From Shinisaurus crocodilurus (taxonomy: Eukaryota; Chordata; Lepidosauria; Squamata; Shinisauridae): a stretch of 64,000 bases of DNA. The DNA lies in NCBI GenBank assembly GCA_021292165.1, contig CM037877.1:217785350-217849349 (forward strand), read 5' to 3'. Every line of letters begins with the position of its first letter. The first letter of the stretch is position 1. A program made the position numbers and the translations under genes. Positions 32,944-43,110 of the stretch are shown here, in pieces. Under the pieces are notes generated by a model. That model had not been told where the DNA came from. It did not search any database and worked only from the letters and a program-made list of their open reading frames with translations.

Positions 32944-33488
32944 TACTATTATTATTATTTACAGTATTTGTATACTGTTCCACATCAAGCAGATTCTGGA
33001 GCGGTGAACAATAAAAAGACAAAAACAGATAAAAGAAACAAAAACAATACACTGAAAACAAACTAAAATTACAATGGTGGTTGGACAGCAGAGAAGGCTT
33101 CCTGACAAGGAGGTTTTCAGTAGGTGCCGAAAGCAGCACAATGTTGGAGCCTGCCTGACCTCCAGAGGCAGGGAGTTCCACAGAAATGGAGCCACCACAC
33201 TGAAGGCCCTTCTCCAGATGGACTCTAATCGGGCTAGAGGTCCATGAGGAACCACCAGGAGCATGCCATCAGATGACCTCAGCGACCAGGCAGGTTGGTA
33301 TGGGAGGAGGCGCTCTCTCAGGTACAAAGCTGCCAAATTGTTTCGGGCTTTGTACACAAGTACCAGAACCTTAAACCTGACCTGGTAGCGAATAGGTAGC
33401 CAGTGCAGTTCCTTCAGCAAAGGAGTTGCATGCTGAAAGGGGGCAGCTCCTGACAATAGCTGAGCTGCTGCATTCTGGCTTCCAACAT
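32944..33488 (-). mobile_element. L2-like LINE 3' part
   Basis: The minus frame 32959-33513 carries SQNAAAQLLSGAAPFQHATP, LKELHWLPIRYQVRFKVLVL and FSVVAPFLWNSLPLEVRQAP, the conserved end of L2-type ORFs. The A/T-rich ATTATTATTATTTACAG at the plus-strand left end is the reversed 3' tail. The frame reads into the 3' UTR, so the stop has been lost. Confidence 0.75.
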
Positions 33489-33788
33489 ATACTTTTACAA
33501 TAAACAACAACAATCAATTTCTAAAACCATAAAACACCATCATAATAAGATTAATAACTAATAAGAACCAGCAATAATACTAAAACAAGAACATATAGAC
33601 CAGTGAAAGCAATGAATAATTACAGCTAAAATTGCATCACATATATGGAACCCAATAAAGTCCTTTGAAGAGAAAGAAATTGTAAACCAATGAAGCCCAG
33701 TGTAAGCATTTAGCATGTTCATATGAGGGATAAAAGTGGGGAGAGGGTGTGGGCATGCTTGAATGCCGAGGGTGAGGCTGGGGCCAGC
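33489..33788. other. No gene or recognised repeat seen
   Basis: A-rich mixed sequence between two retroelements. Confidence 0.4.
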
Positions 33789-33913
33789 AACAGGGTCAGG
33801 CCTGGTTATTACTTGGATGGGAGACCCCTCCTCTAGTTTCCTGCACTGAGCAGGGGGTTGGACTCGATGGCCTTGTAGGTCCCTTCCAACTCTATGATCT
33901 ACGAATCTATGAA
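33789..33913 (+). mobile_element. 5S-rRNA-derived SINE with CR1-like tail, 5'-truncated
   Basis: ACAGGGTCAGGCCTGGTTAT, TACTTGGATGGGAGACC (5S box C region), then GGGGGTTGGACTCGATGGCC and TATGATCTACGAATCTATGAA (CR1-like end). Confidence 0.75.
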
Positions 33914-34699
33914 CACCCCTTCACATGAGTAATGCATGAAAGGGATTCATTCATTTGTTTAATCTTTTTTTTAAAAGCCATCTAAGGGTGCAATCCTACG
34001 GACTGTACCCTCGCTGCTCAGAAGCCCCCTATTCTTTGCCTCCCCATCTGCCCATCTCCTTTAATTTTGCTAGATGGGCTTTTCAGCTTTATATATCCTT
34101 TTTGATATGGGGCAACCAGAACTGTACTTAATACAAGAGGGAACGATGCTTATGTATAATGAAGGATGTGCCATATTGCAGAAGAAGAGAATTGTTATTT
34201 AAATCCAGGTTATTAGTTAAACATTTCTGCTTGGTATTTTTATACTAAAATAAACTGTTAGAAGCCAAAGCTTTGCAATGCATAGTGAAAAAGATACATT
34301 GTAAAGAAAAGCTTGAATGTCTTCCAGGTCTCAAAGCGGGCTGGTAAAGAGGATCAATAATAAACTTAAGACCTGATAGACTCTGAATGCCTGAGCCCCT
34401 GGAAAAAGAAATCCACATTTCCCCAGGGTGCAGGGACAAACAAATTCCAGTGAAATGTGTGTTGCCATAACCATTGCAACTGAGAGTGAGATGGGTATGA
34501 AGGCCAACATTATCACCGCATCTTACCCACGTCTGCCCATAGGCCTATACATGGCACAGAGTGAGGGCAAAAAGTAGCCAAGCAAATGCTTGTTGGTTAC
34601 TGAAGATTAAAATTAAAAATCTTTAAAAACTTTAAACAAGCAGCTCAGTCTAGTCTGTATTTGAAGTGGCAAGCAGAAAACAAGTCTTTGTGTTCTAAA
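33914..34699. other. No gene or recognised repeat seen
   Basis: Short random frames only. Confidence 0.4.
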
Positions 34700-35047
34700 T
34701 AGGGTGGACACTTGTGAATACCAAAACAGAGGACACCAATTTGCATAAAATTTGCATATGTTAGTATATATATATGCAGATTTAGAAATTATTATTACAG
34801 TTTAAATAGAAATACAGTACATTTCACCATAGTGTGGAAAACTCTGACCAGGTGACCTGTGTGCCTTGCTCAGTCTGTTGTCCAGGTGCAACCTCAAGGC
34901 CCAGCCCTTCTGATGGTTCTTTAACTTTCTACCAAACTTGGGCTGGACAGCCCTTCAAATAGAGAACGCCTTCAAAATAGAGCTGTCCTCTGGCAGCTTT
35001 TCAAATAGAGGACTGCCCTCTGTAAAAGAGGGCACCTGGCCACCCTT
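34700..35047 (-). mobile_element. AGGGTGGCC-family hAT-like element
   Basis: TAGGGTGGACACTTGTG to GGCACCTGGCCACCCTT. A perfect 8-bp duplication GTTCTAAA lies at 34692-34699 and 35048-35055. Reverse of the 25576 copy. Confidence 0.8.
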
Positions 35048-35056
35048 GTTCTAAAT

Positions 35057-35168
35057 CAGGGCTCTCCAACCTCGGGTCCCCAGATGTTGCTGACCTACAG
35101 CTCCCAGCATACCCAGCCAGCATGCCTAATGGCAAGGGATTCTGGGAGCTGTAGTCCAGCAACATCTG
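35057..35168. mobile_element. Palindromic MITE with one shortened end
   Basis: Starts CAGGGCTCTCCAACCTCGGG and ends CCAGCAACATCTG, so the right arm stops at the inner CAGATGTT motif. TTCTAAAT (35049-35056 and 35169-35176) flanks it perfectly. Confidence 0.7.
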
Positions 35169-35176
35169 TTCTAAAT

Positions 35177-36427
35177 GATTCCTAAAAAAAAAAAAATTGC
35201 CCGAAAAAATACATATCCAATTATCCAGCACTTTGGGAATGGTGATCTGATCAGTAGCTAGCGCATATTTGAGGAATTGAGGGCCAAACCAGATGTTACT
35301 TTTATTGCTTGGCTAGCAACCACACCTCCCCCCCCCCTTCTTATATCCTTCCCCACTGGAAGTTTCATTAGAAGAAAAGCTCCCTTTGTTGCCAGTGGGA
35401 GCTTTTGTTCTAATAGTAATTGCCACATGGGGTTTTGGTTGGAGCTGCAGCTGAGGAAGGAAGGGCTAAACCTTTCCTCCTTGTTCACTGTGATCCAGAT
35501 GAAAATGCCCCCATCCCCCACACAACTGAGCATTGCATTTTTTAAAAAAAATATCCTGGTTTTGGTTGTTAATCACATAACAAAAGAAACATCCAGATTC
35601 ACACTTAATTGATAGTATGAGCATACTGTGGCATTTTAAGAGGAAAAGGAGAATGTATGTCTGTTCAAATCTTCGCAACAAACTTATATTGATTTAATCA
35701 GCAGTTTCATTGTCATGGCAGCCACAAAAGAATCCTTAGAACAGCAATTTGATGAAGGTGCTGAAAACAGTTTTCTTGCTCCCCTAGGTGAATCCCAAGG
35801 TTCCCTGTGGAGAAAGAATTGCTATTAAACTAGTATCAATCTAAGATGAAGATATGCCCTTTGCATGAGGGGAATATATGACTTCAGGAATGTATAAGCC
35901 AGGGCCCAAGCGTTGGGGAAGGGTGCACTTTGCTGGGGTCCAGAGGTCCAGGGGCGGGGGGCCTGACACAGGCTGCAATTCAGTTAACATGAGGTTAAAA
36001 AAATTAGGCTAAAGTTTAGATCAGTCTTTATCAGGAGATCCATGGAAACTTATTTCCCTGTATCTATGTACCTATTGTCCAGCTCTGGTTGAGATTTGTG
36101 GACACCAATCAGAGAAGTAGCATTAGAGCAGGACCAGCAACATTCCGAACTGTGAGTTGCTGGATCAGGCCCTGCTCTTGAACAGAGAGACTCCGCTTGT
36201 GTAGTTAAACTAGGTCATGTAGCTAGCTTGAGAGACAGAGATATCTGTGCTTCACTATGTGACATGCTATCTCAAAAACTACTAGTCCCAGAGTTCTTTG
36301 TGCCTAGGCAGGAGGGAGGAACAACTAGTGGGATGAGCAAAGCACCATAATTGATCTCAGAGACAGTGGGATCCAGTGCTATTGGTAGGGTTTATGGACC
36401 CCAAAATATATGTGAATAAATGTCTAG

Positions 36428-36465
<38 letters not shown>

Positions 36466-36574
36466 ACTACTACTATATCTGGCTATAAATACAAATGATG
36501 AGATAGTATGCATGGGACAGGATTGTGAGGTGTGGATGGGACCTATGTTGAAAGTTCGTACTCAGCGCCCAAAT
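35177..36574. other. No gene; includes a (CA)n tract
   Basis: (CA)n at 36430-36464. The rest shows no recognised repeat or coding region. Confidence 0.4.
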
Positions 36575-37017
36575 AAAGTTCCTATCTATGCATCACCAAA
36601 AATGAGGACACAGATTTGCATAAAATGTACATGTGCTAATTTATATGTATAGATGCAAAGTTACATCAATGTATTTATAGTGGGGAATATTGGCCAGGTG
36701 ATGTGTGTGCCTGCTCTCAGTCTCAATTACTGCTCAGGTGGTCATTGCTGAAGGGCAACTTCACAGCCCCTGTCCTCCTTTCTTAAGGGTATTTATCTTT
36801 CAATCAGATGTGGACTGCCTTCCAATAGAGCAGTGTTCTCCAACCTTGGGTCCCCAGATGTTTTTGGCCTACAACTCCCAGCATGCCCCGCTGGCTGGGG
36901 CATGCTGGGAGTTGTAGGTCAAAAACATCTGGGGACCCAAGGTTGGAGAACACTGCAATAGATGATGCCTTCAACTAGAGGACTGTCTTCTCTAAAGTAG
37001 GGAACATGGCCACCCTA
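36575..37017 (-). mobile_element. AGGGTGGCC-family hAT-like element, split by a MITE
   Basis: ATGCATCACCAAAAATGAGG...TTTGCATAAAATGTACATG...CTTCTCTAAAGTAGGG...CATGGCCACCCTA matches the 34700 copy in order. A foldback MITE is inserted at 36831-36955. The left end is decayed. Confidence 0.65.
36831..36955. mobile_element. Palindromic hAT-like MITE, CAGTGTTCTCCAACC family
   Basis: Near-perfect palindrome, CAGTGTTCTCCAACCTTGGG to GGTTGGAGAACACTG. Flanks CAATAGAG (36823-36830) and CAATAGAT (36956-36963) match at 7 of 8. Confidence 0.85.
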
Positions 37018-38261
37018 CCCCAGAAATGATGCTTTGCAATTCGGGGCATGAAGCTGTTGAGGTATCTAGACATGCTAGGATACCTCACAGCTGCGTTCTC
37101 CGCAATACCTCTATATCGACACAGAACTATAGACTGTCAGTTTTCTGGATCTAACAGTCATACATATATTCAGTGTAACCTCATTTATCCAAATAGTTTG
37201 TGAGCCATGCACAACACCCAGACAGAAATCTGGATAAAAAAGAATGATGTGCATTCATTTCACTGTCATGCAAGGAATGTATATGTAGCTTTCTCTTTCT
37301 GTTGCATATATAATTTCCACCAATGTCCCATCAACAGCCATGCCAAACATTCCCTTCTTTTTTGTTTGTTTAAATGAACATTGCAGTTAATTTTTGTTTT
37401 AAACAAAAGGTGGGGGGAAGCGAAGCGTCAAACTTTTTGTTAACAGTTGTCAAATGTATTTTGTCATTTAATTCACCCTCATCCCCACTTTCTGGTCCCA
37501 AATCATCTCATGTATCTTCCCTGCCAGTGTATCTCCCGAGCGCTGACTGGCTTCCATTGTGCCACATTCAGCTTTGAGCCATAACAGACAATTGGGACTG
37601 AAATCCAGGTTATTTTCATGTGCTTTCATTTTGCCTCCTTCTGTCAATCTTCCATTTATTAGGCAGACGCTTGCCCGAGAATACAATTTCTGGATGCACG
37701 TATTGGAAATTGGCATATTAAGGTTGTGCCTTGTATTGTCTAATCCCCCTGACTGGTCTCTGGCTAGTGAAGGGATTCTCTGTTGACACACAATGGTGGC
37801 CTTTTGTCATTAAAATGACTCCCTTGCCTTTGGCTCTCTTGTTCAGCTGCTGAATATTGAGCTATTAATAAGCCAATGCCCAAGCACGTAGGGAAGAGCT
37901 TTTTTTCATTGCATTCTGTTTTAGCAAATGGACTTTGCACTAATGGGGCCTTTTCATGGCTAGACTGAGTATTTAAGGGTCCCAGTGATTAACACCATAG
38001 CTACTTTGCTCCAGGAAGGGAGCTGTGAAGTAGAGAAAGCTTATATTTTATGCAAAAGGCAGTCTATGATTCTTGCAAGTGGGTTAACAGTTTGAGAGGC
38101 AAACTAGATGCTACAGCAGCACAACTCATGCTCTTACAAAAGGGCAGGATGTAATAATTTTTATTTTTAAATAAATAGTTGACCATTTTCAGCTGTAGGG
38201 CTCAGCAATGAACATGTGACTTCTAAGAAAGACCTGCCTTTGAGCATGTGCAAAGTGTGTT
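37018..38261. other. Low-repeat stretch, candidate conserved non-coding DNA
   Basis: No gene. 37440-37860 is complex, unrepetitive sequence with motifs such as GCTATTAATAAGCCAATG and TAATCCCCC. Regulatory identity is a guess from texture. Confidence 0.3.
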
Positions 38262-38320
38262 TCATCCCATCCAACCCATCCAACCCAACCCAACCCAACC
38301 CAACCCAAACAAACAAAAAA
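38262..38320. repeat. (CCAAC)n/(CCATC)n microsatellite and A-run
   Basis: Pentanucleotide tract passing into an A-rich run, directly against the 5' end of the LINE at 38323. CCAACCCATC at 38271-38280 also occurs at 41904-41913. Confidence 0.85.
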
Positions 38321-38322
38321 AA

Positions 38323-41300
38323 AGTCCCATGGCGACTGGCGAATGGCAACGGGGGCAGGACTGTGAATCTGGAAGCCCCTAGTCATGGACCAGCACATGG
38401 GCGGTGGATGCAGACTCAGTCGCCCTGTTCAAGGAACGAGGTAGTCGAGCAGCTCGGCAGCTGTATCCATGACTGAGCAGCCCTATTTAGGATCCACTCT
38501 GCTCACCCCGTATGGGGAGGGGGCTAGAAAAGGTGCCCTAAACATAGTCTACCTCTTTCTCCCCTGACTGGATTACCGCGTCCAGTGGGGTCACCATTTT
38601 AGCGGTCGAAAAAGACATTTGAACTTTGGAACATGGAATATACGGACATTGCTGGATAACATAGATAGTGAACGCCCTGAGCGTAGGACTGCTATTATTG
38701 CAAGGGAGCTGAGACGGTTTAAAATTGACATAGCAGCACTTCAAGAAACTCGAAGGGCAGGAGAGGGACAGCTGAAAGAAGAAAAAGGAGGTTATACCTT
38801 CTTCTGGAAAGGACTACCTGAGCAGGACCGACGAATACATGGTGTAGGCTTTGCCATCAAAAATGAACTAGTGAACTCTTTGTCAGAAGTTCCTACTGGC
38901 ATTAACGAACGCCTGATAACTCTTCGATTAAAGCTCGCCAATAACCAACAGGTAACTATTTTGAGCGCTTATGCACCAACATTAGATGCTGATGATGACA
39001 TCAAGGAAAGTTTTTACAGCCAGTTGGACACTCTCCTGTCAGAGATACCTAAGGAGGATAAAATTATCCTCCTGGGCGATTTTAACGCAAGAGTCGGGCG
39101 TGACTTTGATTTATGGCCAGAAACTATTGGAAAAGACGGAGTAGGTAATAGCAACCCGAACGGACTCTTACTTTTGTCTATATGTGCAGAGCATAATCTC
39201 ACTATCACAAACACGCTCTTTCGACAAAAGAATAAGTTTAAAACATCGTGGCAGCACCCACGGTCAAAGCACTGGCATCTTCTGGATTATGTAATTGTCC
39301 GTGTTAGAGATCGCCGCGATGTACTTCTTACTAGGGCCATGGTGAGTGCCGACGACTGCTGGACAGACCACCGACTAATCCGGTCCACAATGGTTATCAA
39401 CATTGCTCCCCAACGTAGGCTTCAAGGAAGGAAACCAAGGCGTAAAATGAACATCCAAGTCCTTCAAGATCCTATTAAGCAAACTCGTCTTCAATCACTT
39501 CTTAAGGAACATCTACCTACGGAACCTCCTGACAACATTGAGGACCATTGGTCTAAGCTGAAAACCTCCATTACTGCAGCTTGTGAACAAACTATTGGAT
39601 ATGAAACTAAGAAACATCAGGATTGGTTTGATGAAAATGACAATGAGATTAAATATATAATTGACCAAAAAAGGAAAGCCTTCCAAATATGGCAAAATGA
39701 TATTAACTGCGCTGCCAAGAAAAAAACCTACGCTAGCGCAAAGGCTGAGGTCCAAAGAAGAACAAGAGAACTTAAGAACGCTTGGTGGAAAAAGAAAGCT
39801 GAAGAAATTCAACAACTTGCAGAATCTCATGATGCACGGGGCTTTTTTAAGGCCACAAGGGCCATTTATGGACCAAAAACCTATGGTACAAACCCTTTAC
39901 AATCAAAAGATGGCACCAAACTCTTAAAAGACAAAGAGTCTATTGCACTGCGTTGGAAAGAGCATTATTATGACCTTTTAAATCGTAAATCTAAGGTGGA
40001 TAATGAGATTTTTTCGCAAATCCCGCAAAAACAAATTAAAGAGGAACTTGCAATACTCCCCACTTTGGATGAAGTAAAAAAAGCCATTAATCAAATGAAG
40101 AACAACAAAGCTAGTGGACCAGATGGGATTCCTGCTGAAATCTTTAAAGAAGGGGGCCCCGAACTTGTACAACAACTTCATAAACTCATCGAAAAAATCT
40201 GGATAAGAGAAGAGATCCCAGAAGACTTCAGGGATGCCATAATTATCACCCTCTTTAAGAAGGGTGATAGAACAGACTGTGGAAACTATCGGGGCATTTC
40301 TCTCTTAGCAACCGCAGGTAAAATATTTGCTAGGATTCTCGCAAACCGTCTTCTATCTATTTCAGAAGAGATCCTCCCTGAAACTCAATATGGTTTCCGC
40401 CCCTCTAGAGGGACAGTAGACATGATTTTTACTGCACGTCAGCTCCAAGAAAAATGCCGGGAGCAAAATCAACCCCTTTATATGGCATTTATCGATCTGG
40501 CTAAGGCCTTTGATACTGTAGACCGTACAGCTCTCTGGACTATCCTTATGAAAATTGGATGCCCCAATAAATTTGTGAATATCTTGCGACTTCTCCATGA
40601 CAACATGACGGCAACGGTTTTGGACAACAACGGCTCTCATGGTGCTCCATTTAAAGTGGGATCAGGTGTTAAACAGGGATGTGTTATCGCCCCAACATTA
40701 TTTGCCATTTTCATCGCCATGGTTTTACATCTTGTCAAGGGGAAACTTCCCACCGGTGTGGGAATTATATATCGAACAGATGGAAAGCTTTTTAATCTCA
40801 GCAGGCTGAAAGCAAAAAGTAAGGTAATTACAACCTCCGTTGTGGAACTTCAGTATGCTGATGATAATGTGGTCTCCGCACATTCAGAGGATGATCTCCA
40901 AACTATCCTAAATGCTTTTGCAGAAGCATACGAAAAACTTGGTCTCTCACTTAACATCAAAAAAACCAAAGTGCTTCATCAGCAAGTGCAAGCCAATCCT
41001 TTGGTGATGCCATCTATCCAGCTTGGCGGGACAATACTGGAAAATGTCGATCATTTCCTCTATCTTGGCAGCTATCTTTCTGTTACAGCTAACATCGACA
41101 GTGAAATCCAGCATCGTCTGAGCTCCGCAAGTGCCGCATTTTCTCGAATGAAACATAGAGTGTTCGAGGATCGGGATATTTGTAAGAAGACCAAAACACT
41201 GGTTTATGAAGCCATTGTATTACCAACTTTATTGTATGCCTGCGAAACATGGACTATCTATAAACGTCACTTCCACCTCCTTGAAAGGTTTCATCAACGT

Positions 41301-41893
41301 TGCCTCCGGAAAATCCTGCAAATTACTTGGGAAGATAGGCGAACAAATGTCAGTGTACTGGAAGAAGCAAAGACTACTAGCATTGAAAAAATGATCCTTC
41401 AACGCCAACTTCAGTGGACCGGTCATGTTGTTCGAATGCCTGACTGCCGCCTCCCAAAGCAGTTACTTTACTCCCAACTCAAGGATGGAAAGCGGAATAT
41501 CGGTGGTCAATATAAGAGGTTTAAAGATGTTCATAAGGCTAATCTAAAAAAATGCAATATAAACATCGAAAACTGGGAAGCTCTGGCCCATGAACGATCT
41601 AAATGGAGGTTGGCCTTTCACAAAGGTTCCATGGACTTTGAAGAAGCCCGAGTGCAAGGTGAAAGGGAGAAACGTGCTAAGCGAAAAGCACGTCAAATGA
41701 ATCCTTTACAGGACCATCTTCTATCTGGTAACCTGTGTCCTCACTGTGGGAAGCTGTGTGGATCTAGAATTGGCCTCCACAGTCACTTACGGACCCATCG
41801 CTAGAGTCTACACAATCTTCTTTAGAATTTCCTCCTTTTATCCCGGAAGACAATCTTACTCGGTCACGAGTGATCGCCTGATGATGATGATGA
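38323..41893 (+). mobile_element. Full-length RTE-like non-LTR retrotransposon (LINE)
   Basis: About 3.6 kb. The 5' leader (38323-38567) has two short ATG frames (38329, 17 codons; 38385, 19 codons) before the long open frame. One 1061-residue frame with endonuclease, reverse transcriptase and a zinc finger follows. After the TAG at 41802 comes a short 3' UTR of about 75 bp ending in TGATGATGATGATGA. A single ORF, short 3' UTR and trinucleotide tail without poly(A) are features of RTE-group LINEs. The exact clade (RTE, RTEX or relatives) is not settled. Boundaries are set by sequence character; the CCAACCCATC match in the flanks is low-complexity and only a weak duplication candidate. Confidence 0.8.
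38619..41804 (+). CDS. Endonuclease-reverse transcriptase of an RTE-like LINE
   Basis: Residues are numbered from the TTG at 38619. Seen: apurinic-type endonuclease, residues 1-260, with WNIRTL (6-11), LQETR (E43), SAYAP (116-120), GDFNARVG (D154, N156), LLDYVIV (221-227) and TDHRL (D250, H251). Reverse transcriptase, about 480-780, with NYRGISLL (556-563), YGFRPSRGT (591-599), AFIDLAKAFDTVDR (D626), GVKQGCVIAP (683-692) and catalytic YADD (746-749). A GHVVRM motif follows at 935-940. At the end is a C2H2 finger C1040-x2-C1043-x12-H1056-x3-H1060. Such proteins nick the target and prime reverse transcription there. All key residues are present and no frame breaks occur. Odd: the start is TTG; the frame is open back to 38568 without ATG, and the first in-frame ATG is codon 241 (39339). 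Activity is therefore uncertain. Confidence 0.9.
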   Translation: MNFGTWNIRTLLDNIDSERPERRTAIIARELRRFKIDIAALQETRRAGEGQLKEEKGGYTFFWKGLPEQDRRIHGVGFAIKNELVNSLSEVPTGINERLITLRLKLANNQQVTILSAYAPTLDADDDIKESFYSQLDTLLSEIPKEDKIILLGDFNARVGRDFDLWPETIGKDGVGNSNPNGLLLLSICAEHNLTITNTLFRQKNKFKTSWQHPRSKHWHLLDYVIVRVRDRRDVLLTRAMVSADDCWTDHRLIRSTMVINIAPQRRLQGRKPRRKMNIQVLQDPIKQTRLQSLLKEHLPTEPPDNIEDHWSKLKTSITAACEQTIGYETKKHQDWFDENDNEIKYIIDQKRKAFQIWQNDINCAAKKKTYASAKAEVQRRTRELKNAWWKKKAEEIQQLAESHDARGFFKATRAIYGPKTYGTNPLQSKDGTKLLKDKESIALRWKEHYYDLLNRKSKVDNEIFSQIPQKQIKEELAILPTLDEVKKAINQMKNNKASGPDGIPAEIFKEGGPELVQQLHKLIEKIWIREEIPEDFRDAIIITLFKKGDRTDCGNYRGISLLATAGKIFARILANRLLSISEEILPETQYGFRPSRGTVDMIFTARQLQEKCREQNQPLYMAFIDLAKAFDTVDRTALWTILMKIGCPNKFVNILRLLHDNMTATVLDNNGSHGAPFKVGSGVKQGCVIAPTLFAIFIAMVLHLVKGKLPTGVGIIYRTDGKLFNLSRLKAKSKVITTSVVELQYADDNVVSAHSEDDLQTILNAFAEAYEKLGLSLNIKKTKVLHQQVQANPLVMPSIQLGGTILENVDHFLYLGSYLSVTANIDSEIQHRLSSASAAFSRMKHRVFEDRDICKKTKTLVYEAIVLPTLLYACETWTIYKRHFHLLERFHQRCLRKILQITWEDRRTNVSVLEEAKTTSIEKMILQRQLQWTGHVVRMPDCRLPKQLLYSQLKDGKRNIGGQYKRFKDVHKANLKKCNINIENWEALAHERSKWRLAFHKGSMDFEEARVQGEREKRAKRKARQMNPLQDHLLSGNLCPHCGKLCGSRIGLHSHLRTHR

Positions 41894-42025
41894 ATAGCTA
41901 CAGCCAACCCATCAACATAGTTGGGCTTAAGAGAAAAGCTTCATGACCATATGGTATGACTTCTATGAAGGTGTAAAGCCTCTATAAATTAAGCCCTGTT
42001 CTTCCTTACTTTCTGCTTCAATAGT

Positions 42026-42270
42026 GTATTTATTTATTTTATTTATTTATTATATTTATACCCCGCCTTTTTTCCTGCAAGGAACCCAAGGCAGCTTACA
42101 TAATCCTCCTCCCTCCATTTTATCCTCACAACAACCCTGTGAGGTAGGTTAGGCTGAGAGTCAGTTACTGGCCCAAAGTCACCCAGTGGTTTCATGGCCA
42201 AGTGGGGACTAGAACTCGGATCTCCCAAGTCCCAGTCCAACACTCTCACCACTATGCCACACTGGCTTTC
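42026..42270 (-). mobile_element. MIR/CORE-type tRNA-derived SINE, near full length
   Basis: Reversed tail TATTTATACCCCGCC, CORE region CTCACAACAACCCTGTGAGG, and head with GGACTAGAACTCGGATCTCC (reversed B box) to CACTATGCCACACTGGC (reversed A box). Confidence 0.8.
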
Positions 42271-42884
42271 TGTATGTGGCAAATGAGCAGAAAGAGCCAA
42301 TGGAATAATCACCCAATAAGAACAACATGGATTGGTAGCAGATGCAGGACAAAAGAAAGTGTTTCTTCACCCAACACATAAGTAACTTAGGGGATATTCA
42401 CTGTCACGGGATGTGATAAAGTCAATAACTGACAGCCAAAGTACATGTTTACTGATTGTGTTTGTGTAGTTGAGCTCCTATTTTTCTTTACCCTTGTGTA
42501 GGCATGCACAGGCCTGATCCACATTGGGACCACTACACTCCAGGAGGGGAGGGTTTAAGCTCCCCCCCAACCTGTTTTGGTTCCCCCCCATTTTGGGATG
42601 AAAATGGGTGGGGGTGAAGTTTAAACTCTCCCCTCCCAGAATGCAGTGGTCCTGATCCTGATCAGGCCCAAACACACCTACACAAGAGTAAAGAAAAATA
42701 GGAGGCTCATCTACACAAATGTGTAATTGAGCCCTTAGATGGCTCTAAAAGGGGATTAGACACATCCATGGATGATCCATCTGTCAATAGCAATTAGACA
42801 TGATAGTTAAATGAATCCTCCAAGTTTAGAGGCACTATACCTCTGAATATGGGAAGCAAAACACAGGAATATTGTTGCCATAAT
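42271..42884. other. No gene; imperfect palindrome at 42500-42700
   Basis: CTTTACCCTTGTGTAGGCATG...GGAGGGGAGGGTTTAAGCTCC mirrors TTTAAACTCTCCCCTCCCAG...CACACCTACACAAGAGTAAAG, about 200 bp in all, probably another foldback MITE. Confidence 0.45.
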
Positions 42885-43110
42885 TGTCTTCTTGTGGACT
42901 GGGACTCCGGAGATCCGGGTTCTAGTCCCCACTTGGCCACGAAGCTCCCTGGGTGACTTTGGGCCAGTCACAGTCTCTCAGCCTAACCTACCTCACAGGG
43001 TTGTTGTGAGGATAAAATGGAGAGGAGGAGGATTATGTAAGCCGCCTTGGGTTCCTTGCAGGAAAAAAGGTGGGGTATAAATATAATAAATAAATAAATA
43101 AATAAAAATA
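42885..43110 (+). mobile_element. MIR/CORE-type tRNA-derived SINE
   Basis: GGACTGGGACTCCGGAGATC, B-box-like GGGTTCTAGTCCCC, CTGGGTGACTTTGGGCC, ACCTCACAGGGTTGTTGTG, AAGCCGCCTTGGGTTCC and an (AATA)n end. Confidence 0.8.

Noticed and set aside
33789..33850. Possible 5S rRNA gene
   Set aside because: Only the internal promoter part of 5S is present, fused to a CR1-like tail; three such copies show it is a SINE.
38216..38476. 86-aa frame at the LINE 5' end
   Set aside because: It begins in flanking DNA and crosses the microsatellite into the LINE leader. It is a junction artefact, not a first ORF of the element.
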